DNA of 64,000 bases, taken from contig NC_064039.1 of assembly GCF_932526225.1 (NCBI RefSeq), positions 7,067,459 to 7,131,458 of the forward strand. Reading direction: 5' to 3'. The notes under the pieces were generated by a model that was given only the letters and a program-made list of their open reading frames with translations, did not search any database and was not told the origin of the DNA. The stretch's first letter is position 1; each line of letters begins with the position of its first letter. Below, piece after piece: positions 1-9,382 of the stretch. The DNA comes from Nematostella vectensis (lineage: Eukaryota; Cnidaria; Anthozoa; Actiniaria; Edwardsiidae). The position numbers and the translations under genes were made by a program.

Positions 1-126
1 TCGAGGGTCTTACAGGATATTATTATAATATTATTATAATATTATTTTACAATATATAATATATAAATAAACAAAATATAATATTTTAGAGTGAGGAAAA
101 GTAAATCTGGCCAGGGTGGATCAATA

Positions 127-1413
127 TTAATTCTGATTATTTAATAAATGCAATTTCAGTTGTTCTATGAAGGAATTGTAAGGTAAGGACTTAATGCAAT
201 TTGGTATTTTTTCCCAAAATCTAGAAGACATGGCTGTAAATTTAGTTAATCCATAATTGGTTTTGGAAGCTGGCCTAAAGAGATTGCCTTTGGAAGCATA
301 TCTGGTATTATGTGAGTGAACTTGAGTGGCAGGCAGGATTAGATTACATAATGGCTTAGGCATAGTATCAGGAAAGTGTTGGAGCTTATAAACAAGAGAT
401 GATATCCTTAGATTATGTATGTTATCAAGATTCAGGATCCTAAGCAATTGGTAATAATTCGATGGACTTTCCCTTTGGGGAGCAAAGAAAATAGAGCGAA
501 TGCATTTATTCTGCTTCGTTTTGATAGGGCGAAGCCGTGTTTGGCTTGCCGAGCCCCAGCTCATTATACCATAAGAAATATATGGGTAAATTAAATTATA
601 GTATAGTTGTGTTAAAGTAGTCAAGGGAAGAAAATAACGTAACTTGGAAATGATTCCAAGATTTTTTGCGAGGCATTTATTAACATGATTTAGTTGTGAA
701 TTCCATTTGAGATGTTCATCAATAAAGACACCTAAGTATTTTATGTTGTTAGTATTCTTTATACCATATGCTGTTAAGTCAATAGAAACACTTTTTCTGG
801 GGGAGGTGACAGTGATATGATGCGTTTTCTTAAAATTAATGGACAACTTGTTAGCGTTACAGTATTTGATGACATTGTCTAATTCACTATTAACAGTGGT
901 TTCTAAATCTTTGGGGTTTTTTGAAGTATAAAATAGATTTGTATCATCTGCAAATATTCTAAATTTCAGTTTCTTAGAAGAGTTGGGGAGATCATTAATA
1001 TATAAGAGGAATAATAAGGGACCAAGGGTAGATCCTTGAGGAACTCCGCAAGAGATTGGTAGCATAGATGATTCCGCATTGCCAATTTTGACAAACTGAT
1101 GACGATTAGAGAGATAACTAGAAAACCATTTTGCGGGGGTTCCCCTGACTCCATATTTGTACATTTTAGCTAATAAGATGTCGTGGTTAATAGTATCAAA
1201 TGCCTTTGAAAAATCTAAGAAAATAGCACATGTAGTCATACCTTGGTCAATAGAAGACTTGAGGGTCTCAACAGTTTCTAATATGGCATGTTCGGTTGAA
1301 TGGCCTTTCCGAAATCCAAATTGAAATTCAAATAAAATTTTATGTTTTTTAAGAAAAAAAACAGGGCGCTCGCGAAGGAGCTGTGAATGCTGACACGGGT
1401 TCACTCTCTTCAC
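127..1413 (-). mobile_element. Non-LTR retrotransposon (LINE) reverse transcriptase, 5'-truncated
   Basis: An open frame of about 428 codons encodes the reverse transcriptase of a non-LTR retrotransposon. Visible motifs in order are FGFRKGHST (RT start), FLDFSKAFDTI (motif A with a catalytic Asp), GVPQGSTLGPLLFLLYINDLP (palm/fingers), FADDTN (the catalytic FADD box) and a thumb region ending in a Leu/Tyr-rich tail. The apurinic-like endonuclease domain expected upstream is absent: the first ~25 codons do not look like RT, so the copy is probably 5'-truncated near 1350 and the N-terminus read here is flanking DNA. About 125 bp of AT-rich sequence on the low-coordinate side is consistent with a 3' tail. 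The frame is intact, so this is a young dead copy. The clade (CR1/L2/Jockey-like) cannot be settled by eye. Confidence 0.85.
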
Positions 1414-2342
1414 GACAGATAATACAAGTCACAGTTCTGCTAGACGTATGATCCCGAAAATAGCTTCGGCTACGAAGGAATTTCTAGTCTGCTAAGCAGC
1501 CGCTTTTAGTGTCACGCACACAAGGAATGTCTGGCACGATTCTAATGCGATTCTTAGTCCGATAAACTGTTAATTACGTCATACAATAGCTGACCTAAAG
1601 ATTCTGCTACACCACGTGAATGTCATCCGCTGGCTTATGGTGGCCACTGAAATGCGAGATATTTCTCAGTCTTTTCCACGAATATTTCAGACCGAAGATC
1701 CCAGCCGATACGATCCCCCAAATTCCCCCAACTGATCCCGGGACCCCACTAGTCAGACCTGACGTATGGACAGTCTTTCTATATCCAGATGTGACCGGGT
1801 GGTATTTTGGGTTATTTTAGATTTTGCATAGATTTTAAGTAAGCGATTTTTGGATTGCGGTTATAATTGTTTTACGTATTTTACGGATTGTTTCTCAAAC
1901 GTGATTCAGAACCTGATAGTTTTTTTTTCAGTATTGCATTTGTTTCTACATTTTTCGTAACCGCACGGTAAATGTCAAGTTCCCACGGTTACACAGACTT
2001 TATTTTTTTATGATTTGCTTGTAGGGTACACTGTTTTTATAAAAATTTCTAATTTTCAGTTGAGGTTGAGACGTTCTTATTTGTTAAGCATTTTAACGCT
2101 GATATAACTTTCTAAATTTCTGTACATTGCAGCCTGAAAAATACACACTAGCTATTGTAAGATACCAATAATGTATTAAAATCAGAATTACATAAATGAT
2201 AAATAGTAAATTTTAAGTCGCCGGTATGAACATAATTTTATTTTTAGATCGCATCTCCCTAATGAAAAAATATTTTGTTGGTATTTGAGCCACGGTCCGT
2301 TTTAACATGTACTTAGAATTTGGTGAAATATCAGGCTGAACG
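1414..2342. other. No gene seen; repeat remnants between LINE and fold-back element
   Basis: There is no convincing coding exon here. At 1483-1527 lies one arm of a dispersed repeat (CTAGTCTGCTAAGCAGCCGC and following bases) whose hairpin form recurs at 30762-30840. The remainder is AT-rich with no protein-like frame. Upstream exons of the TAF5L gene would have to be here or outside the window; I could not find a WD40-like exon. Confidence 0.5.
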
Positions 2343-2351
2343 TTCACGAAT

Positions 2352-4567
2352 CGGCATTACTAAAAAGCGGAACCGGCGGAACCAGTATATTTCGCTTAGT
2401 TATAGGGGTAGGGATGTCATAGTAGGATCACCATTTATTTCCTTTCTAATCTGAACAAAAAAAACACATTCCGTTGTGAAATGCTAAGACAACATCACTA
2501 AGCGCAGATGTGATACGTTATTTCACGCATATTTGACATTCTGTCATATGCAATTTGTATCAATTTGTATCGGATGAGTAACAAAAAACCCTTGTTTTAG
2601 AAGCGCGTCTCGTTCGATGTAACACATGCAAGCGTTCATAGTTTTAGCCTTCGTAGGTTTAGCGTTCCGATTCCGTTGAAAGTTCCAAATAAGAAAAAAA
2701 TCCTGCCAAAATCCTTGTTTAGAAGCGCGTCTTGTTAGTATCGTTGTTCATAGCGTCCTGTTAGAGATAACGCCAAATATCATATGTGCATATATACACA
2801 CATGAATACAATCAAGATCCAATCTATCAAAAGGGCTGAAAGAATTGTTAGTGATTTTGAAGTACTTTGAGATCTGGCCCACACACACTTGGGATATCCG
2901 GAAATATTATGCAATTATAGCCAAGCCAAGGTTGCCGATGTCAATCAAAACTTTAGGTAACATCGCCTTGCACATTTACCGCCATGACAGGTTATTTACG
3001 GAGAGGGGAGGGATGCCACGCTCCTGTTAGCCCCATCAAACGCGTGACGAGTCCTACCCTGGAGACCAGAGGCTCCGAGAGTTTTTCAAGCGAACCGAGA
3101 TTTTTCGAGCGAAACGGGAGATTTTTCGAGCGAAGCGAGAATTACGACGAGCGAAGCGGATATTCAGCCTCTGGAACCCAGGGTAGACGAGTCCAAAACG
3201 CTGCAAGTTTACACACACTTACAAATTGTTAAATAGGATAATACGTTTGTCGTATGATATAACAAATAAACAAAGTTGTAAAATACTTCGTTCTTTGTAT
3301 TTTTCTTTGTCTGTAAAGGTACACAGGAAGCCCTCGGCACGCTATAACTACGGACGCTTGCAGTATTACAGTATAATATTTTGTGTTACCAACAAGACGC
3401 GCTTCTAAACAAGGGTTTTCTGTTACTAATCCGGATACTAGAAACGTTCAACGGAAATGGGATACAAATTGCATATGAATGAATGTCAAATATGCGTGAA
3501 ATAACGTAGCGCAGTTGCCATTACTGAAGTTATTTTGGCAAGTCCCAACGGAATGTTCAATCGCCACGCCTTTCGTTTTGTGCATGGTACGTTACAGTAC
3601 GCCGAGTGGTCCTAAAGCTATTAACCCAATTGAATTATCAATCGCCGCTTTTATCGCCTTTACCTACTGACAGAACCTGTTACTGATCAACGTCGGTAGT
3701 AGCAATATAAAGGAAATTATTTTAAAAGACAAACCACCAGCCACGTTTGGACAGAGAGAAAAAAACCGGATTCGGATTTCTGTAGAGATTAGAACGAAAA
3801 TAAATCGTAATCCTTGTACATCCCTACCCCTATACCTTACACTCACTCCTTAACTTGAGTAACTGTAACTAGTAAGGCGATGTTATCTAAAGTTTTGATT
3901 GACAACGGCAACCTTGGCTAGGTATAATTGCATAATATTTCCGGATATCCCAAGTGTGTGGGGCCAGATCTTAAACTTTGAATTGCTTTGAAATCTTCAA
4001 AGTACTTCAAAGTACTTTAGAATCACTTAATTTTTTTTCAGATTGGATTTTGATTGTATTCATTCAGCATATGTACATATAAAGAAGTGGGTAATTTATT
4101 TGTAACAAATTCCATCTACAATCGTGCCCCTTGCACGCTTGCAGTATTACAGTATTTGGCGTTATCTCTAACAGGACGCTATGAACAACGCCACTAACAG
4201 GCCGCGCTTCTAAACAAGGATTTTTTGTTTGTTTCTTATTTTGAACTTTTAACGGCTAAACCTACAAAGGCTAAAACTACGAACGCATGTGTTACCTCTA
4301 ACGAGACGCGCTTCTAAAACAAGGGTTTTTTGTTACTAATCCGATGAATTATCCGATCAAATGGATACAAATTGCATATGACAGAATGTCAAATATGCGT
4401 GAAATAACGTAGCACACCTGCGCTTAGTGATGTTGTCTTAGCATTTCACAACGAAATGTTTTTTTTTGTTCAGATTAGAAAGGAAAGGTGATCCTAGTAT
4501 GACATCCCTACCCTTATAACTAAGCGAAATATACTGGTTCCGGCGGTTCCGCTCTTTAGTAATGCCG
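2352..4567. mobile_element. Fold-back, MULE-like non-autonomous DNA transposon
   Basis: The element starts CGGCATTACTAAAAAGCGGA and ends with the inverse, TTAGTAATGCCG. It is flanked on both sides by the exact 9-bp duplication TTCACGAAT (2343-2351 and 4568-4576). The terminal inverted arms are very long, roughly 600-700 bp each, and pair almost along their full length (for example the GGGTAGGGATGTCAT block near 2410 against its inverse near 4505). A third partial copy of the arm sequence lies internally at about 3390-3570. No transposase frame is seen. A 9-bp duplication with long arms fits Mutator-like elements; the superfamily call is inference. It sits in an intron of the TAF5L-like gene. 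Confidence 0.8.
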
Positions 4568-4598
4568 TTCACGAATTATATAATTATTTCTCTTTTAG

Positions 4599-7500
4599 TT
4601 CGGCTGTGGAGCTTGCATTCATACAGCAACATCGTACAGTACAAAGGTCACAACCACCCGGTCTGGAGCCTGGATCTTAGTGCCCAGTCCCTTTACTTTG
4701 CAACCGGCTCCCAGGACTCCTCGGCAAGGCTGTGGAACACGGAATATAACTATCCTCTGAGGGTTTTCGCCGGGCACCTTCAGGATGTAGACGTAAGTTG
4801 GGCTTACCTCCTAGGAAGGGGAAAGGGGGGTACTTGTATTTGTTGTAAGTGCGATATATTTCAGCATGTACGGGGACCCAGGGTTTTTCTTGGGGGGGGG
4901 GGGGGGGTGCGAAATCCGAAAAAGTGGATCTTATTTTGCCGGGGGGGGGGGGGGGGGGGGGGGATGAGTTCTCTGGTAAAAGTCTTACCATCCCCGAAAA
5001 AAACAAAATGTTTTTTTTATGACCTTGCGGTATCTCCACTGGACGTTTATTGTCGGACTTTGGCTACATACCAGAGGGGTCTAGCTTATTCTTTATAGTT
5101 TTGTCTACAAATAGCACGTCTATTGAGAACCGAAAGTAGACCTTCGGCCGTTGTGTGTGTGTGTGTGTGTGTGTGGGGGGGGTGCGTTCGCACCCCTTGC
5201 ACCCTGCACCCCCCTGGGTACGGGCCTGTTCAGCCTTCATTATCGAGCAAAAATGCTTTTTATTTATCTAGTTTACGGTGCGTGAAGTTTCATGTGTTTG
5301 GTTTTCAGTGTGTCAAGTTCCACCCAAACTGCACGTACCTCGCCACCGGCTCGAGCGACCGGACATGCAGGCTGTGGGACCTGCAGTCCGGGAACTGCGT
5401 CCGTCTATTCCGCGGACATAAGGTACAAAAAGGAAAGCCCCCCCAAAGTACGGTGACTAGAAGTGGATCGCTCTCGGCCTCTCCCACGCAATTTGAATTG
5501 AAAACGATAGGGTTTTTTGTGTATGTTTTGTTAGCGTGCACAGTTTTTTTTTTTTAATGACAGGAGTTTTCCATTATCCCTACCTACTTCATATGCGGCG
5601 CATAAGGGGGCACCAGTCCCACATTTTTTTTTGTTCAAAGGGTGTGGTCAGTAGTAAAAAAAATAGGGAATATATATGGAAGGATTCAACCTACAACCGG
5701 TTATGGCTTTCCAAATAAAATGGTTTATCAATAACCATCGCATTTATTAGAAACCCATGTTACCTCCAGGCTCGATGTGGTACCTGGGGTGAGTACATGG
5801 TAACGCAGCTCTTGGGTTAACAGCAAAGTGTGCAGGTGTCTTATAAAGAGTGTATTGAATTATTTAAGGTTTAGATTTCGAGCCTTTGTTAGAATTCAAT
5901 TCTTTATAATTTTCTCGACAACCTTGGTTCCTCGCACTCGCTCAGTATCCTAATAACATTATCGAACCTTGGGCTGTTGGGTGGAGGGAATGGGAGAGGG
6001 TGTGAGCTTGGAGGGAATGGGAGAGGGTGTGAGCTTGGAGGGAATGGGAGAGGGTGTGAGCTTGGAGGGAATGGGAGAGGGTGTGAGCTTGGAGGGAATG
6101 GGAGAGGGTGTGAGCTTGGAGGGAATGGGAGGGGGTGTGAGCTTTGAGGGAATGGGAGAGGGTGTGAGCTTCGAGGGAATGGGAGAGGGTGTGAGCTTGG
6201 AGGGAATGGGAGGGGGTGTGAGCTTGGAGGGAATGGGAGAGGGTGTGAGCTTGGAGGGAATGGGAGAGGGTGTGAGCTTCGAGGGAATGGGAGAGGGTGT
6301 GAGCTTGGAGGGAATGGGAGAGGGTGTGAGCTTGGAGGGAATGGGAGAGGGTGTGAGCTTGGAGGGAATGGGAGGGGGTGTGAGCTTGGAGGGAATGGGA
6401 GAGGGTGTGAGCTTCGAGGGAATGGGAGAGGGTGTGAGCTTGGAGGGAATGGGAGAGGGTGTGAGCTTGGAGGGAATGGGAGAGGGTGTGAGCTTGAAGG
6501 GAATGGGAAAGGGTGTGAGCTTCGAGGGAATGGGAGAGGGTGTGAGCTTGGAGGGAATGGGAGAGGGTGTGAGCTTGGAGGGAATGGGAGAGGGTGTGAG
6601 CTTCGAGGGAATGGGAGAGGGTGTGAGCTACGAGGGAATGGGAAAGGGTGTGAGCTTCGAGGGAATGGGAAAGGGTGTGAGCTTGCAGGGAATGGGAGAG
6701 GGTGTGAGCTTGGAGGGAATGGGAGAGGGTGTGAGCTTGGAGGGAATGGGAGAGGGTGTGAGCTTCGAGGGAATGGGAGAGGGTGTGAGCTACGAGGGAA
6801 TGGGAAAGGGTGTGAGCTTCGAGGGAATGGGAAAGGGTGTGAGCTTGCAGGGAATGGGAGAGGGTGTGAGCTTGGAGGGAATGGGAGAGGGTGTGAGCTT
6901 GGAGGGAATGGGAGAGGGTGTGAGCTACGAGGGAATGGGAGAGGGTGTGAGCTACGAGGGAATGGGAGAGGGTGTGAGCTTCGAGGGAATGGGAAAGGGT
7001 GTGAGCTTGCAGGGAATGGGAGAGGGTGTGAGCTTGGAGGGAATGGGAGAGGGTGTGAGCTTGGAGGGAATGGGAGAGGGTGTGAGCTACGAGGGAATGG
7101 GAGAGGGTGTGAGCTACGAGGGAATGGGAGAGGGTGTGAGCTTGGAGGGAATGGGAGAGGGTGTGAGCTTCGAGGAAATGGGAGAGGGTGTGAGCTTGGT
7201 GTTAGTGTGACACTAAGGGGATGTTTGTAAATTGATAAATTAAATTAAAAATTAAATTTTCTCTCTCCCAAGGGCTCCGTCTTAGTTCTCGCCATCTCTC
7301 CAGACGGCCAACATCTATTATCGGCTGGTGATGACAGGAGCATACGAGTGTGGGATCTTGCCGCTGGCAGCCTGCTCAAGGAGTTGCGCGGGCACACCGA
7401 CACAATTCACACCATGTCCTTCAGTCGGGATGGAACGCTTTTGGCGTCCGGAGGGATGGACGGTGCTGTCCGAGTCTGGGACTTCGGGCAGGTCCGTAAC

Positions 7501-7629
7501 ACAACGCTGAGTAACTCATCCTCGTCTTCCGAATTGCTCGCATCCTTTCCCACCAAGAACTCTTCTATCCCCTGCGTGCAGTTTAGCTCAAGTAACGTTG
7601 TGCTCGCAGCGGGCAACAGTAGCTTATAA
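4599..7629 (+). CDS. TAF5L: TAF5L-like WD40 protein, C-terminal three exons (partial)
   Basis: Three coding exons give the last ~220 residues of a WD40 propeller: 4599-4792, 5309-5422 and 7273-7629 (TAA). All junctions are GT-AG and in frame, and the first exon begins at the second base of a codon, so more exons lie upstream. Repeats read VRLWSL, YKGHNHPVWSLDLS, GSQDSSARLWN, FAGHLQDVDCVKFHPN, GSSDRTCRLWDL, FRGHKGSVLVLAISPDG, DDRSIRVWDLAAGSLLKEL, RGHTDTIHTMSFSRDG and GGMDGAVRVWDF. The order and the phrases DVDCVKFHPN and DLAAGSLLKELRGHTD match TAF5L, the SAGA-complex paralogue of TFIID's TAF5, better than TAF5. The product would be a nuclear scaffold of the SAGA histone-acetylase co-activator. 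The introns carry a MITE and a large minisatellite. TAF5 is the alternative; family membership is near certain. Confidence 0.88.
4865..5228 (+). mobile_element. MITE with 5-bp target duplication, family A (copy 1)
   Basis: A 364-bp non-coding element in a TAF5L intron ends with CCTGGGTACGGGCCTG; its left end is a degraded inverse. It is flanked by the 5-bp duplication TTCAG (4860-4864 and 5229-5233). The interior matches copies at 22069-22387 (same orientation) and 59095-59416 (opposite orientation) and contains poly-G and GT runs. The terminal CAGG...CCTG pattern with 5-bp duplications suggests the hAT group that makes 5-bp duplications (inference). Confidence 0.75.
5969..7203 (+). repeat. 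27-bp minisatellite, about 45 copies, with 162-bp higher-order repeat
   Basis: About 45 consecutive 27-bp units (consensus GGAATGGGAGAGGGTGTGAG plus CTTGGAG) fill most of the intron between the last two TAF5L exons. Because 27 is a multiple of three and no unit has a stop, a 413-codon frame of MGEGVSLEG repeats stays open, but it lies between a clear donor (5423) and acceptor (7272) and is not taken as a gene. In the second half the units follow a six-unit pattern (Leu, Leu, Phe/Tyr, Tyr, Phe, Gln-variant) repeated about four times, a 162-bp higher-order repeat. The strand is strongly purine-rich (G/A). Confidence 0.95.
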
Positions 7630-7691
7630 TATCTCTGCTAGAAGACATTTTCTGGTGTTTGCTTGATATATATTTGCTTGCCTTTTTGGAG

Positions 7692-7697
7692 AATAAA
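7692..7697 (+). terminator. Polyadenylation signal AATAAA of TAF5L-like gene
   Basis: A canonical AATAAA lies 63 bp after the TAA stop, followed by a T/GT-rich stretch (TTATCATTGTTTC), as expected of a 3' end-processing site. Confidence 0.6.
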
Positions 7698-7814
7698 TTA
7701 TCATTGTTTCTGAGATGAAGGCGTGTTGATGTGGTTTTAGCTGATAGGGGAATAGCGTTTCGCAGGTTTTCGTTAATTCATTCATACCATTGATCAATGA
7801 CGCTCTATCATAGC

Positions 7815-8237
7815 CAGGGGCGTACGCAGCCTATAGGCCTGCAGTCACTGGACTGCGAAAAAAAAATAGGCGATCTTATTTGCAAAACAAGGGTAGCCTG
7901 CAAGCCGGCTCTCATTCGAGTTTATTCGAATATTGGGAATTCTATCCTCGCCCCAGCGCATTCTGGTCTTCACGCGCGCCACAGAATTCCCAATATTCGA
8001 AAACAAAACATGGTTTATGGGAATTTAAACGTTTGTTTTTAGTCTGATGCTAATAAAATGTTACTTAACTGTATTACGCTTTTTATGTGTAATATTTTAA
8101 AAAAGTCTGACGCATTGCCGCCAATTTTCAACCCAAAAGCGGGAGCTATGAGATCTTCACGGGGATGCGGGTCCACTCCCTCATCCAGCTTCTGAATGCT
8201 TTGACTGCAACTTTGTAAAATCCTGCGTACGCCCCTG
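7815..8237. mobile_element. DNA transposon/MITE with 5-bp target duplication, family B
   Basis: A 423-bp element has inverted ends CAGGGGCGTACGCAG and CTGCGTACGCCCCTG and is flanked by the exact 5-bp duplication ATAGC (7810-7814 and 8238-8242). No transposase is encoded. The interior contains part of another repeat (TAGCCTGCAAGCC near 7892), related to the element at 8775. The ends resemble hAT-type CAGGGGCG termini. It lies between the converging 3' ends of the TAF5L-like and zinc-finger genes. Confidence 0.8.
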
Positions 8238-8242
8238 ATAGC

Positions 8243-8774
8243 ATGTAATGCTAACCAAGGCTGTCGCTATTTCTACGGGTCTTATAACGCTTCTCACAAG
8301 ACAAGCGACAACGTTCATCTACTCTTACGATCTATTATTAATACGCTCTCAATTTTTACAAAAGTCGTTTGAATCCATAGAGGACTATATCAATTCACTC
8401 TTACATTAGGTACCTATCTTTACAAAAGAGAATATAATACAAAACTTTACCCAATTATTCAATCTACATGCGAATTTGGACTTCATATTCAGGTAAGCCC
8501 CTACTTTCCAAGATTATATATCTATAGATTTAAATCCTTCATCTCCAAGAAACACATTTTTGCAAAAAAAGATCAATTTTCCCTCATCCCGATAGCCCTA
8601 CCATTAACATTAAAATATGCACTCACGCCTTAAGAAAAGTGAAATCTGAAGACAGACAAGATATAAACAATATTTTGATACTACCGAAAACTTCAAAAAG
8701 AAAGCTATAAGAATGTCAAAATGACAAATTCAACAAGAAGCTATGATAACTTAAAAAAATATCCATATTTACAG
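8243..8774. other. Intergenic AT-rich stretch, no feature recognised
   Basis: Between two transposon insertions and downstream of both convergent genes. No open frame of note, no RNA-like fold and no repeat was recognised. Confidence 0.5.
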
Positions 8775-8897
8775 TAGCCTGTTAGCCGGCTCGCATTCAG
8801 GGTTATTCGGAAATGTCTTGTTTTTGAATATTGGGAATCCTAACATATAATCCCCACATTTTTAAATAACCCTGATTGAGACCTGGCTCGCAGGCTT
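8775..8897. mobile_element. Short palindromic MITE with 9-bp target duplication
   Basis: A 123-bp element runs from TAGCCTGTTAGCCGGCTCGC to the inverted end GGCTCGCAGGCTT. The 9-bp duplication TATTTACAG is exact at 8766-8774 and 8898-8906. The outer ~35 bp on each side are complementary. The duplication length suggests a Mutator-like MITE. Its right junction creates TTTATT (AATAAA on the minus strand) downstream of the zinc-finger gene. Confidence 0.78.
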
Positions 8898-9382
8898 TAT
8901 TTACAGAAAGAACTACAAATGATACTGAATCTCAAGCTAGACACTGTCTTGCATGACCATCATTTCTAACAAACCCTCCCATCCACCCCTCCCCCCCACA
9001 CACACACACACCATGAGGGACATGAAAGTAGCAAACTGAACTCGTCTGTGGAAATTCAATCCTCCAAAGAAATGTTTGAAGTATTTTCAAATGTTTTTTT
9101 TCAATTTCATAAAAAAAATGAGAAATCAAACTTCAAGGAAGTTGGAAGGATCCAACCTAAGGAAACCATATTTTCTAATAATTTGTAATTGGTAAAATCA
9201 TTCAGTTCAACAAAACATCTAACTACTTAAAAATGCGATTAGGAAACCTTCACCATTATTCCTTACTTCGGCTTTGCATTTAGGGAAGGCCATTTCAACT
9301 TGAGCAAAGGTTAAGGCAACTACCTACCCCCACCATGAAGAAAAATAACAGTTAAAATAAATACCATGCCCCCATCCCCAAT

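Noticed and set aside
1620..1820. Candidate upstream exon of the TAF5L-like gene
   Set aside because: The translated frame has no WD40 features or other similarity to the family.
5969..7210. 413-codon frame of MGEGVSLEG repeats as a protein
   Set aside because: It is a 27-bp minisatellite lying wholly inside a TAF5L intron; openness follows from the unit length and lack of stops.
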